Below are positions 57,099-64,000 of a DNA stretch of 64,000 nt, one piece after another. Under the pieces are notes generated by a model. That model was not told the DNA's origin. It saw only the letters and a program-made list of their open reading frames with translations, and made no database searches. The translations under genes were made by a program, and so were the position numbers. Location of the stretch: assembly GCF_014645375.1 (NCBI RefSeq), contig NZ_BMLT01000001.1:248001-312000 (forward strand). Reading direction: 5' to 3'. Position 1 is the first letter of the stretch. The number at the start of each line of letters is the position of its first letter. The stretch comes from Marinobacterium nitratireducens. Lineage in GTDB: Bacteria > Pseudomonadota > Gammaproteobacteria > Pseudomonadales > Balneatricaceae.

Positions 57099-58012
57099 AA
57101 GTCGGCAGCAGCACGTGCCCGTTCTGGCCAGCTGTCCGGCACCACGAAGCCTCGCGAGTGTTCGACCCAGTCGTCGCCACTGCCGGACGGCCGTAACAGA
57201 CTGACCAGCAACGGCCCGGCCTGATGCGCGAGCCGGTCGAGCAGCGACGGCAGATCGAGCACCTCTGCCGGATCGAGCCGGGCAGGGGACAGCCAGGAGA
57301 GCTTGGGCAGGATGCTGAAACCTTCGGCCGGCGCTGGTGACCGGCTTTGGAACTCGGCAAGCGTGCACCAGAACCCCCGCAGGTGCCCGGGACTGATCTC
57401 CGGGTGCAGCCGGCGAGGTATCCCGGTCGCGATGTCCCCGGCTGTGCTGTGATAGAACAGGTATCCCGGCATCAGCAGCTCGATAGCGGGGTTGTCGGCG
57501 CCAATTTCTGCCAGCTGCTGCTGGCCTGCGGGGCTTTGCGACAGCAGCAGCTGGTGCTGCTGCAGGCGCTGCCACTTGATATCGAGCCGGTCGCGAAGCC
57601 CGGGACCTACGAAGTGCTCCAGTTCGCTGCCGTCGCCCACGCAGAGGTAGAATTTCACTGCAGCCTCGAGGTGGTGCCAGCGCCCCAGGTGGCGATAGAC
57701 GAAATCGAACTCGCCGAGGGTGCGACCCTCCGTGCGGCACTGCATATTGCGATGCAGGTCGTCGACGCCGTCCTGCAGCAGCTCCGCGACCAGGTCTTCG
57801 AAGTAGAATCCGAGCCGACGCTGCCGGGAGGGCTCGGGCGCGCTGTCGGGAACGGCTGAGGGGACGCCGATACCGGCAAGGGACGGCAGGGCGCTGCGCA
57901 TCAGTGCCGGTGCCCTCAGCGTCCAGAGGCGGTCGCGCCGCAGCGCATCGGGTTCATGCAGCAGCTCGTCGAACAGTTGTCGCCCGGCTTTGGCCGTATC
58001 CAGTGAGTTCAA
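57095..58012 (-). CDS. DUF1853 family protein
   Basis: A protein of about 305 residues. Family-like segments are RRLGFYFEDLVAELL, LGEFDFVYRHLGRWHHLEAAVKFYLCV, and GPGLRDRLDIKWQRLQQHQLLL, which recall restriction-endonuclease-like folds (the acidic and lysine residues of EFDF and AVKFY). The function is unknown. The start is uncertain: no ATG is well placed, and the TTG at 58012 lies 12 bases after AGGGAG. It is divergent from the next gene with only about 50 bp between. The terminal codons lie in palindromic repeat B. Confidence 0.75.
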   Translation of the reverse strand: MNSLDTAKAGRQLFDELLHEPDALRRDRLWTLRAPALMRSALPSLAGIGVPSAVPDSAPEPSRQRRLGFYFEDLVAELLQDGVDDLHRNMQCRTEGRTLGEFDFVYRHLGRWHHLEAAVKFYLCVGDGSELEHFVGPGLRDRLDIKWQRLQQHQLLLSQSPAGQQQLAEIGADNPAIELLMPGYLFYHSTAGDIATGIPRRLHPEISPGHLRGFWCTLAEFQSRSPAPAEGFSILPKLSWLSPARLDPAEVLDLPSLLDRLAHQAGPLLVSLLRPSGSGDDWVEHSRGFVVPDSWPERARAAADL

Positions 58013-58060
58013 AAGCTTGGTAAACTCCCTGTTTTGTGATGCAAAGGAAGATATGCCGCG

Positions 58061-58390
58061 ATGACGTTTGTCCAGAAACGCTCCACCAACACCACGCCGG
58101 TAAGCGCCCGCGAGCGCAGACTGATGGTATCGGATAACGATATCAACTACATCCTGGTCAACGGAGCCCAGCTGGCGCTGAGCAAGCTCAAAAGAGCCAA
58201 GACATTCGACGCGCGCCTCTACTATTTTGCCGAGATCGGTGTCTACCTGGAAGTGTCCCTGTCCCGCGGCGCCGGTATCAGCGATGATACCCGCGAGACT
58301 CTGCAGGAGATCCACAAGCGCGCGCTGCATCTGCATATGGACGCCAACAAGGCCGACCACCTGGACAGATCCGAAAAAGCCACCAGCTGA
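58061..58390 (+). CDS. small conserved-looking protein of unknown function
   Basis: A 109-residue hydrophilic protein. I do not recognise a family. The central part, DINYILVNGAQLALSKLKRAKTFDARLYYFAEIGVYLEVSLS, is mostly predicted helix and the ends are charged. No cysteines, signal peptide or membrane segment. It is co-directional with uvrC, 27 bp upstream, where Pseudomonas has gacA, so it may share a message with uvrC and pgsA. Confidence 0.6.
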   Translation: MTFVQKRSTNTTPVSARERRLMVSDNDINYILVNGAQLALSKLKRAKTFDARLYYFAEIGVYLEVSLSRGAGISDDTRETLQEIHKRALHLHMDANKADHLDRSEKATS

Positions 58391-58417
58391 TTCCGACCAC
58401 AGGACTGCAATCGAGTT

Positions 58418-60256
58418 GTGACTGAAACCATCTCCCGGAGCTTCGATGCCAAAGCGTTTTTAACGCGCCTGACCTCCCGGCCCGGTGTCTACCAGATGTA
58501 TGGCGCCGACGGCGAGATCCTCTATGTCGGCAAGGCCAAGAATCTCAAAAAGCGAGTCAGCAGTTATTTTCGCAGCACGGGCCTGGCGCCGAAAACCCGG
58601 GCACTGGTGGCGCGCATCACCCACGTCGAGGTGACCGTAACCAACAGCGAGACCGAAGCGCTGCTGCTGGAACAGAACCTGATCAAGGAGCAGCGACCGC
58701 CCTACAATATCCTGCTCCGGGACGACAAGTCCTACCCCTACATCTTCGTGTCGGACCGGGACACCTATCCGGCGGTACGCTTTCATCGCGGCGCCAAGCG
58801 CAGAAAAGGCCGTTACTTCGGCCCCTATCCCAGCGGCGGTGCGGTGCGCGAGACGCTGAACCTGATGCAGAAGCTGTTTCGCATCCGCTCCTGCGAGGAC
58901 AGTTTTTTCCGCAACCGCTCGCGCCCCTGTCTGCAGTACCAGATCGACCGCTGCACCGGCCCCTGTGTCGAACTGGTGACGCCGCAGCAGTATGCCGACG
59001 ATCTGCGCCATGCCACCATGTTTCTCGACGGCAAGAGCCAGGCGGTGATGCAGGAGCTGGCGCAACAGATGGACGCGGCCGCGGCGCGTCTCGACTTCGA
59101 GCAGGCAGCCCGCTACCGCGACCAGATTTCCCAGTTGCAACGCATTCAGGAACAGCAGTACGTCAGCGGCATGGACGGCGATGCCGACGTCGTCGGCTGC
59201 GCGCTCAAGGCCGGCGCCGTTGGCGTGCACATGCTATACGTTCGCGGCGGGCGAATCATCGGCAGCAAGGTGTTTCATCCCAAGGTTTCGGTCGAGGACA
59301 GCGAGGCCGGCGTGCTGTCGGCGTTTCTGGCGCAGTGGTACCTCGGTTCCGCGCGGGAGATTCCCGACCAGGTGATAGTGCCGTTTGCGCTGGAGGACGG
59401 GGAGGCGCTGGAGCAGGCGCTGGCACAGCGTCGCGGGCGCAAGGTGGCACTGCAGCACCGGGTCCGGGGTGACAAGGCCGGCTGGCAACGCCTGGCGCAG
59501 ACCAACGCCGAGCAGCAGCTCGCCAGTCACCTGGCCAGCAAGCAGAACATCTACAATCGTTTTCTCGTGCTTCAGGAGACTCTGGGGCTGGATGCGGTGC
59601 CGCAACGTCTCGAGTGCTTCGATATCAGTCACAGCTCGGGTGAGGCCACGGTCGCCTCCTGCGTGGTGTTCGACCGCAACGGACCGCTCAAATCGGACTA
59701 CCGTCATTTCAATATCGAGGGCATTACCGCCGGCGACGACTATGCCGCGATGCAGCAGGCGCTGTCGCGACGCTATACGCGGCTGAAGAAGGGCGAGGGC
59801 AAGCTGCCCGATATCCTGCTGATAGACGGCGGCAAGGGACAGGTCACCCAGGCACGCGAGGTGCTGCAGGAACTGCAGATCGACGAGGTACTGATCGTCG
59901 GCGTCGCCAAGGGCCCGAGCCGGCGCGCCGGACTCGAAGTGCTGGTGCTGGCCGACAGCAACGAGGAGATCACCCTGGCGGGCGATGCGCCGGCGCTGCA
60001 CCTGATACAGCACATCCGCGACGAGGCCCACCGATTCGCCATCACCGGCCACCGCGCGCGGCGCGGGAAGGCGCGGCGCCAGTCGAGGCTCGAAGGCATC
60101 GCCGGCGTCGGTCCGAAAAGACGGCGGGAGTTGTTACGCTATTTCGGTGGCGCGGCGGAAGTGGAGCGCGCGAGTGTTGAAGAAATTGCAAAAGTCTCTA
60201 CCATAAGCCGCAAGCTCGCGGAGGAAATCTACGCCGCGCTACATCCAGATCCCTAG
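58418..60256 (+). CDS. uvrC: excinuclease ABC subunit C
   Basis: Nucleotide excision repair nuclease that cuts on both sides of a lesion bound by UvrAB. 612 residues, normal length. The N-terminal GIY-YIG domain ([26 protein letters not shown]) makes the 3' cut, the UVR motif ([18 protein letters not shown]) binds UvrB, the RNase H-like domain ([20 protein letters not shown]) makes the 5' cut, and the C-terminus has a helix-hairpin-helix ([19 protein letters not shown]). It starts with GTG. Confidence 0.97.
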   Translation: MTETISRSFDAKAFLTRLTSRPGVYQMYGADGEILYVGKAKNLKKRVSSYFRSTGLAPKTRALVARITHVEVTVTNSETEALLLEQNLIKEQRPPYNILLRDDKSYPYIFVSDRDTYPAVRFHRGAKRRKGRYFGPYPSGGAVRETLNLMQKLFRIRSCEDSFFRNRSRPCLQYQIDRCTGPCVELVTPQQYADDLRHATMFLDGKSQAVMQELAQQMDAAAARLDFEQAARYRDQISQLQRIQEQQYVSGMDGDADVVGCALKAGAVGVHMLYVRGGRIIGSKVFHPKVSVEDSEAGVLSAFLAQWYLGSAREIPDQVIVPFALEDGEALEQALAQRRGRKVALQHRVRGDKAGWQRLAQTNAEQQLASHLASKQNIYNRFLVLQETLGLDAVPQRLECFDISHSSGEATVASCVVFDRNGPLKSDYRHFNIEGITAGDDYAAMQQALSRRYTRLKKGEGKLPDILLIDGGKGQVTQAREVLQELQIDEVLIVGVAKGPSRRAGLEVLVLADSNEEITLAGDAPALHLIQHIRDEAHRFAITGHRARRGKARRQSRLEGIAGVGPKRRRELLRYFGGAAEVERASVEEIAKVSTISRKLAEEIYAALHPDP

Positions 60257-60315
60257 AAGCCTGTCGAACTGAAGATTGTTCTACTGCTGAAAAACTGATT
60301 CAAAAAGGCTTCTAG
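60253..60315. repeat. 10-bp inverted repeat between uvrC and pgsA
   Basis: CTAGAAGCCT (60253-60262) and AGGCTTCTAG (60306-60315) are exact complements separated by 43 bases. The left arm contains the uvrC stop. It could fold in the message or be the ends of a tiny element. Confidence 0.6.
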
Positions 60316-60335
60316 CAGCAGGTAAGCTGTAGTAC

Positions 60336-60884
60336 ATGAAAATCCCTAATCTGTTGACCCTTGCGCGAATTCTCCTTATCCCCGTTTTCGTGCTGCTCTA
60401 TTATCTGCCGCAGGCGTGGTCGCCGCTGGCTGCCGCGATGGTGTTCGGTCTGGCGGCGCTGACCGACTGGTTCGATGGCTATCTGGCGCGGCGCCTCGAC
60501 CAGTCAACGCCGTTCGGCGCCTTTCTCGACCCGGTTGCCGACAAGCTGATGGTCGCGGTCGCCCTGGTGCTGCTGGTCGAAACCTTCGACGAGCCCTGGA
60601 TCACGATACCGGCAATGATCATCATCGGCCGCGAGATCGTGATTTCGGCACTGCGCGAGTGGATGGCCGAGATCGGCGAGCGCGCGAGCGTCGCGGTGTC
60701 CTATATCGGCAAGGTCAAAACCACGCTGCAGATGATCGCGATCCTGCTGCTGATCGCCTTTACGCCGTACTCGACACTGTCCTGGATCGGTGTCGCGGCG
60801 CTGTACGGTGCCACCCTGCTGACCCTCTGGTCGATGGTGCAGTACCTGATGGCCGCCTGGCCGCTGCTGCGCGAGGATATCTGA
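60336..60884 (+). CDS. pgsA: CDP-diacylglycerol-glycerol-3-phosphate 3-phosphatidyltransferase
   Basis: Makes phosphatidylglycerol phosphate at the inner membrane. 182 residues with several membrane helices. The CDP-alcohol phosphotransferase motif is complete: [10 protein letters not shown] (residues about 48-57) followed by [14 protein letters not shown], giving D(x)2DG(x)2AR(x)8G(x)3D(x)3D. It follows uvrC, is followed by a terminator, and then by tRNA-Gly-Cys-Leu, the order found in Pseudomonas. Confidence 0.97.
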   Translation: MKIPNLLTLARILLIPVFVLLYYLPQAWSPLAAAMVFGLAALTDWFDGYLARRLDQSTPFGAFLDPVADKLMVAVALVLLVETFDEPWITIPAMIIIGREIVISALREWMAEIGERASVAVSYIGKVKTTLQMIAILLLIAFTPYSTLSWIGVAALYGATLLTLWSMVQYLMAAWPLLREDI

Positions 60885-60915
60885 TACCGCCAAAGACCGG
60901 CGTTATCAGCGTGAA

Positions 60916-60957
60916 GCCGCAGGAGACCGGCCGATGCCGGGCTCCTGCGGCTTTTTT
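60916..60957 (+). terminator. terminator of pgsA
   Basis: GCCGCAGGAG and CTCCTGCGGC form a 10-bp stem, followed by TTTTTT. Confidence 0.92.
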
Positions 60958-61178
60958 ATGGTTCTTCGCGCTTTAGCGGTAAAAACGTAAATCGTGGGAT
61001 GACTGGAGCGACGCCCCGGTACGGCGTATCCGTCACTGCTACGGCCAGGGCGTCGTGCGACCCCTCTTGGGCGTATGCATGCCCACGCGCGTTCGCAGGC
61101 AGAGGCCCAGATTGAGTCGCTTGAACGTTTTTTGACCTAAGTGCTTAATCTCTAAGAAAAAAATCTTTTATTTCAGTG

Positions 61179-61206
61179 TTGACACATTCGCCGAGGTCTC
61201 TATAAT
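61179..61206 (+). promoter_or_regulatory. sigma-70 promoter of the tRNA-Gly/Cys/Leu cluster
   Basis: Consensus TTGACA and TATAAT separated by 16 bp, preceded by an A/T-rich stretch that may act as an UP element. The first tRNA starts about 20 bp after the -10 box. Confidence 0.9.
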
Positions 61207-61226
61207 ACGCAGCACTTACGAAGCAG

Positions 61227-61302
<76 letters not shown>

Positions 61303-61342
61303 ATCGTCAACGATTGAGCCCGCATCGTAAGGCGCTATCCGA

Positions 61343-61416
61343 GGCTGGATGGCAGAGTGGTCATGCAGCGGACTGCAACTCCGTGTACGCCGGTTCGATT
61401 CCGACTCCAGCCTCCA
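61343..61416 (+). tRNA. tRNA-Cys (anticodon GCA)
   Basis: Acceptor arms GGCTGGA and TCCAGCC pair, the anticodon is GCA in GACTGCAACTC, and CCA is encoded. 74 nt. Confidence 0.97.
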
Positions 61417-61425
61417 TTTCTTTTC

Positions 61426-61512
61426 GCCCGGGTGGTGAAATTGGTAGACACAGGAGACTTAAAATCTCCCGCCTTCACGGGCGTACCGGTTCGATTCCGG
61501 TCCCGGGCACCA
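61426..61512 (+). tRNA. tRNA-Leu (anticodon TAA)
   Basis: An 87-nt class II tRNA. Acceptor arms GCCCGGG and CCCGGGC pair, the anticodon loop CTTAAAA contains TAA, a long variable arm is present, and CCA is encoded. The 220 bp downstream hold no gene, only a duplicated GATAATCTGCGAAA near 61564. Confidence 0.97.
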
Positions 61513-61735
61513 ATATCCACGCGGCATTCCCAGTAAGCGCCCGCTTACGAAGAAGCGCTTTTCGATAATCTGCGAAATCCGATAATCTGCGAAAAAGCTT
61601 TCCGAAATTTCCTGACGTGCTTGTCCAGCGGTTTTCAGTTTTAACGACTGAAGGCGTCCTGGCGATCTGGGAATGATCAGATCGACGGAACTTCCCGGCT
61701 TCTGGTAGGTGCGGTTGGCCGATTTGAAGTGGCTC

Positions 61736-64000
61736 TTAACCCATTTGAGCGAGCCGGGCTCTTGCCGCTTTCAAGTCGGTGTAATCGGCGCTGGCCGGGA
61801 AAAGGCCGCAAATGCGGGCGAGAGATCGGTGAGCGTCTTCGGCGCGCCCTTGGTGCTTCAGGCAGTCGCTTAGTGCCAAGGCCGCTCGCAGCTCCAGCAG
61901 TCGGGCGCCCTGGTGTCTGGCTGTTGCGATGGATCGGCGCAAGCAGGCTTCGACGTACTCGACCTCATCGGGCCGGCGCTGCGCCAGGGGCGTCTGCCGG
62001 GTCAAGAGCTCGGCCTTGAGTAAGAAGAGTTCGGCCTCGAATACCGGTTCCTGCTGCCGGGTCAGCACTTGCTCGGCGTCGGCCAACTGCGTCAATGCTT
62101 CTTCGATCAGGCCGGCCTTGCCGAGGGCATCCGCTTCCAGGGTCAGAAAGTGGGAATGGAAAAGCCGGGTTTCGGTCCGGTGGAATGCGGCCAGCCCGTC
62201 GCGAATCCGCTCGATACCCTCGCGACCGGCGGTCCGTTCCGCCATCGCCCATCCAGACAGCACCTTGCCGTAAAGCAGCCAGATCGCAAAATTGTTTTCC
62301 CGGGCGAGGTCGATGGCCGCTTCTGCGCAGGCTTGAGCCTGTTCGCCCTCCCGGCGCAAGCGGTGCCGCTCTGCGGCGAAACAGAGGGTGGCGGCCAGAC
62401 TGAAAAGGTGGCCGCGCTGCCGTGCCATATCGGTCGCCTCGGACATCATGCGTGCTGCCTGGCGCGAATCACCCATCAGCTCCAGCACCATCGCCAACAG
62501 ATAACGGCTCCAGACGCCGGGCTCGAGCCCGTAAAGGGTGGCGTGCTGGCTGTGGAGCCGGGCGTCGTAAAGCTTTAGCGCCTCTGACAGATGCGCGTAG
62601 GCTTCCTGGAGCCTGCCGAGGAAGAAGAGCACCGAGCCCAGGGCGCAATGGGCCTCCAGCAGGAAATCGCGGTCCTTTTCCTGCTCCGCCAGCCGGAGTA
62701 GCTGCCGTCCAAGCTCGCTGGCGGTCTCGTGCTCGGCACGTACAAGGTAATGGTTCCTGAGCCCTGCCAGGATAAAGGAGAGGTCGGCCGTCGATCCCAT
62801 TTGCCGCTGCAGCGCCAGGGCGCGCCGATAGGCCTGTTCCACCTCGGACGCTGCATGGCCTCTAACGGCGATCAGGTTGGGACCCAGGGAAAGTTGCAGT
62901 GCCAGCTCGGTGCGGGCGCGCTCCGGCGTATCGGGCAGCGCCTCCAGCAGCTCGAGTGCCCGGCCAAGATGTCCAATGGCTTCTTCGTTGGCCGAACGTT
63001 GTGCCGCCTGCCGTCCGGCACAATGCAGAAACTGCACGGCCTTGGGCAGGTTTCGTCCCTGGGTGTAGTGGTGCGCCAGCTCGTTGCAATGGTCCTCGAG
63101 GTGTCCCTCAAAAAGGGTTTCGATGGCCTCCGCCGTTCTTGCATGAAGCGTTTCGCGCCTTTCCTTCAGCAGACTGCCGTAGGCGACTTCCTGAGTCAGG
63201 GCATGCTTGAAGCTGTACTCCACTTCCGGAAACGCCGGACGCTCATAGAGAAACTCGCCATTTTGCAACTGTGACAGCAGGTCGCGCAGCTCATCGTCTT
63301 CGAGGTCGACGAGGTAACGCATCAAGCTCCAGGAAAATGCTTTGCCGATCACGGCCAGTGTCTGGAGCAAAGCCTTCTGGGCCAGTGGCAGACGATCGAT
63401 TCTAGCGCTCAGCACGCCCTGAACGTTGGTGGGAATGTGCAGAGCGGCGGGGCGTCGATTGAGCCGGTATTGGCCGCGTACCCCACACAGCACCTGCTCC
63501 TCGACCAGGGTCCGGACCACCTCTTCGAGAAAGAAGGGGTTGCCTTCCGTCTGTTCCATGATCCTGGGCCTGATCGGTGCGAGGCTGGCGTCTTTGCCCA
63601 GCAGAGTGTCGAGCAGTTCGGAGGATTCGTCGCCCCCGAGCGGCTGCAGACGGATCTGATGGAAATGGCGGTATCCTTCCCACCGGTGGCGGTACTCGGG
63701 CCGGTAGTTCACCAGCAGCAGGATCCGCGCGCCGGCAACGTCTTCGATCAGGCTCTCGAGAAAGGCCAGCGTTTCGCGATCCAGCCACTGCAGGTCTTCG
63801 ACGATGATCACCAGGGGTTGCTCGAGGCTCTCGCGCATCAGCAGTTGTTTCACCGCTTTGAAGGTATGTTGCCGTTTGAGCCTCGGATCCATCTGCGACA
63901 GCTCCGACGGCGACTCGTCGAGGCCGAGCAGAGGATCAAGGTAGCGCCGGCTCGCTTCGAGTTCCGGATCCAGTGCCTGCAAGATGGCGGTCACTTTTTC
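61736..64000 (-). CDS. large ATPase/TPR protein, C-terminal part (cyclase-associated AAA type; N-terminus outside window)
   Basis: The frame is open to the window edge: 755 codons including the stop. It has an AAA_16-type ATPase region whose Walker B is LVIIVEDLQWLD, with NYRPEYRHRW and GNPFFLEEVVRTLVEE downstream, followed by winged-helix-like and many TPR-like helices (about the last 480 residues). This layout is typical of proteins with an N-terminal class III cyclase or a DNA-binding domain, as in LuxR/MalT-like STAND regulators. Walker A and the N-terminus are beyond the window, so which it is cannot be decided. The GTG near the edge is probably internal. Confidence 0.82.
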   Translation of the reverse strand, partial: EKVTAILQALDPELEASRRYLDPLLGLDESPSELSQMDPRLKRQHTFKAVKQLLMRESLEQPLVIIVEDLQWLDRETLAFLESLIEDVAGARILLLVNYRPEYRHRWEGYRHFHQIRLQPLGGDESSELLDTLLGKDASLAPIRPRIMEQTEGNPFFLEEVVRTLVEEQVLCGVRGQYRLNRRPAALHIPTNVQGVLSARIDRLPLAQKALLQTLAVIGKAFSWSLMRYLVDLEDDELRDLLSQLQNGEFLYERPAFPEVEYSFKHALTQEVAYGSLLKERRETLHARTAEAIETLFEGHLEDHCNELAHHYTQGRNLPKAVQFLHCAGRQAAQRSANEEAIGHLGRALELLEALPDTPERARTELALQLSLGPNLIAVRGHAASEVEQAYRRALALQRQMGSTADLSFILAGLRNHYLVRAEHETASELGRQLLRLAEQEKDRDFLLEAHCALGSVLFFLGRLQEAYAHLSEALKLYDARLHSQHATLYGLEPGVWSRYLLAMVLELMGDSRQAARMMSEATDMARQRGHLFSLAATLCFAAERHRLRREGEQAQACAEAAIDLARENNFAIWLLYGKVLSGWAMAERTAGREGIERIRDGLAAFHRTETRLFHSHFLTLEADALGKAGLIEEALTQLADAEQVLTRQQEPVFEAELFLLKAELLTRQTPLAQRRPDEVEYVEACLRRSIATARHQGARLLELRAALALSDCLKHQGRAEDAHRSLARICGLFPASADYTDLKAARARLAQMG

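Overview
The window is high-GC DNA from a gammaproteobacterium of the Pseudomonadales/Oceanospirillales type. The order leuC-leuD-leuB, asd, a second asd-like gene, fimV, truA, trpF, (trpB, trpA), accD, folC, a SPOR protein, cvpA, purF, metZ is the conserved Pseudomonas-type arrangement, with trpBA kept between trpF and accD. The blocks cysS/glnS/ppiB/lpxH, folD-tRNAs-tig-clpP-clpX and uvrC-pgsA-tRNA(Gly-Cys-Leu) fit the same group. The species cannot be named from the sequence alone.

Layout. 1-3.2 kb: a small catabolic module on the minus strand (family III CoA-transferase cut by the window edge, Bug/TctC solute-binding protein, LysR regulator). 3.7-7.9 kb: a membrane class III adenylate cyclase, a 167-bp MITE-like element, an FKBP isomerase, a GNAT acetyltransferase and a 5'-truncated DUF2938 remnant. 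8-27 kb: leucine, aspartate-family, tryptophan, fatty acid, folate, purine and methionine biosynthesis with FimV and TruA. 27-33.6 kb: ThpR, DusC, the three-gene AmmeMemoRadiSam set followed by overlapping cupin and macrodomain genes, a small heat-shock protein with a ROSE-like RNA thermometer, and a DUF2185 protein. 34-43 kb: AcnB, YedK/HMCES, cupin, MiaE, LpxH, PpiB and GlnS. 43-50.5 kb: an M14-type peptidase/hydrolase pair, a lipoprotein, CysS, and a tightly coupled cluster of glycosyltransferase, radical SAM enzyme, glycosyltransferase and SelW-like protein. 50.7-64 kb: methyltransferase-FolD pair, four tRNAs, Tig-ClpP-ClpX, DUF1853, a small unknown, UvrC, PgsA, three tRNAs, and the C-terminal part of a large AAA ATPase/TPR protein cut by the window edge.

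Intergenic spaces are rich in palindromic repeats of several families: a MITE-like element in two copies (one with a nested 103-bp hairpin insert), a five-unit 102-bp tandem array after miaE, a related two-unit array after glnS, three copies of a palindrome beginning GTAGGGTG, and GATGGGT/AACCCATC-type hairpins after metZ and the macrodomain gene.

The best candidates for undescribed biology are the 47.9-50.5 kb glycosyltransferase/radical SAM/SelW operon, whose product is unknown, and the AmmeMemoRadiSam operon extended by cupin and macrodomain genes. Most of the rest is conserved housekeeping.
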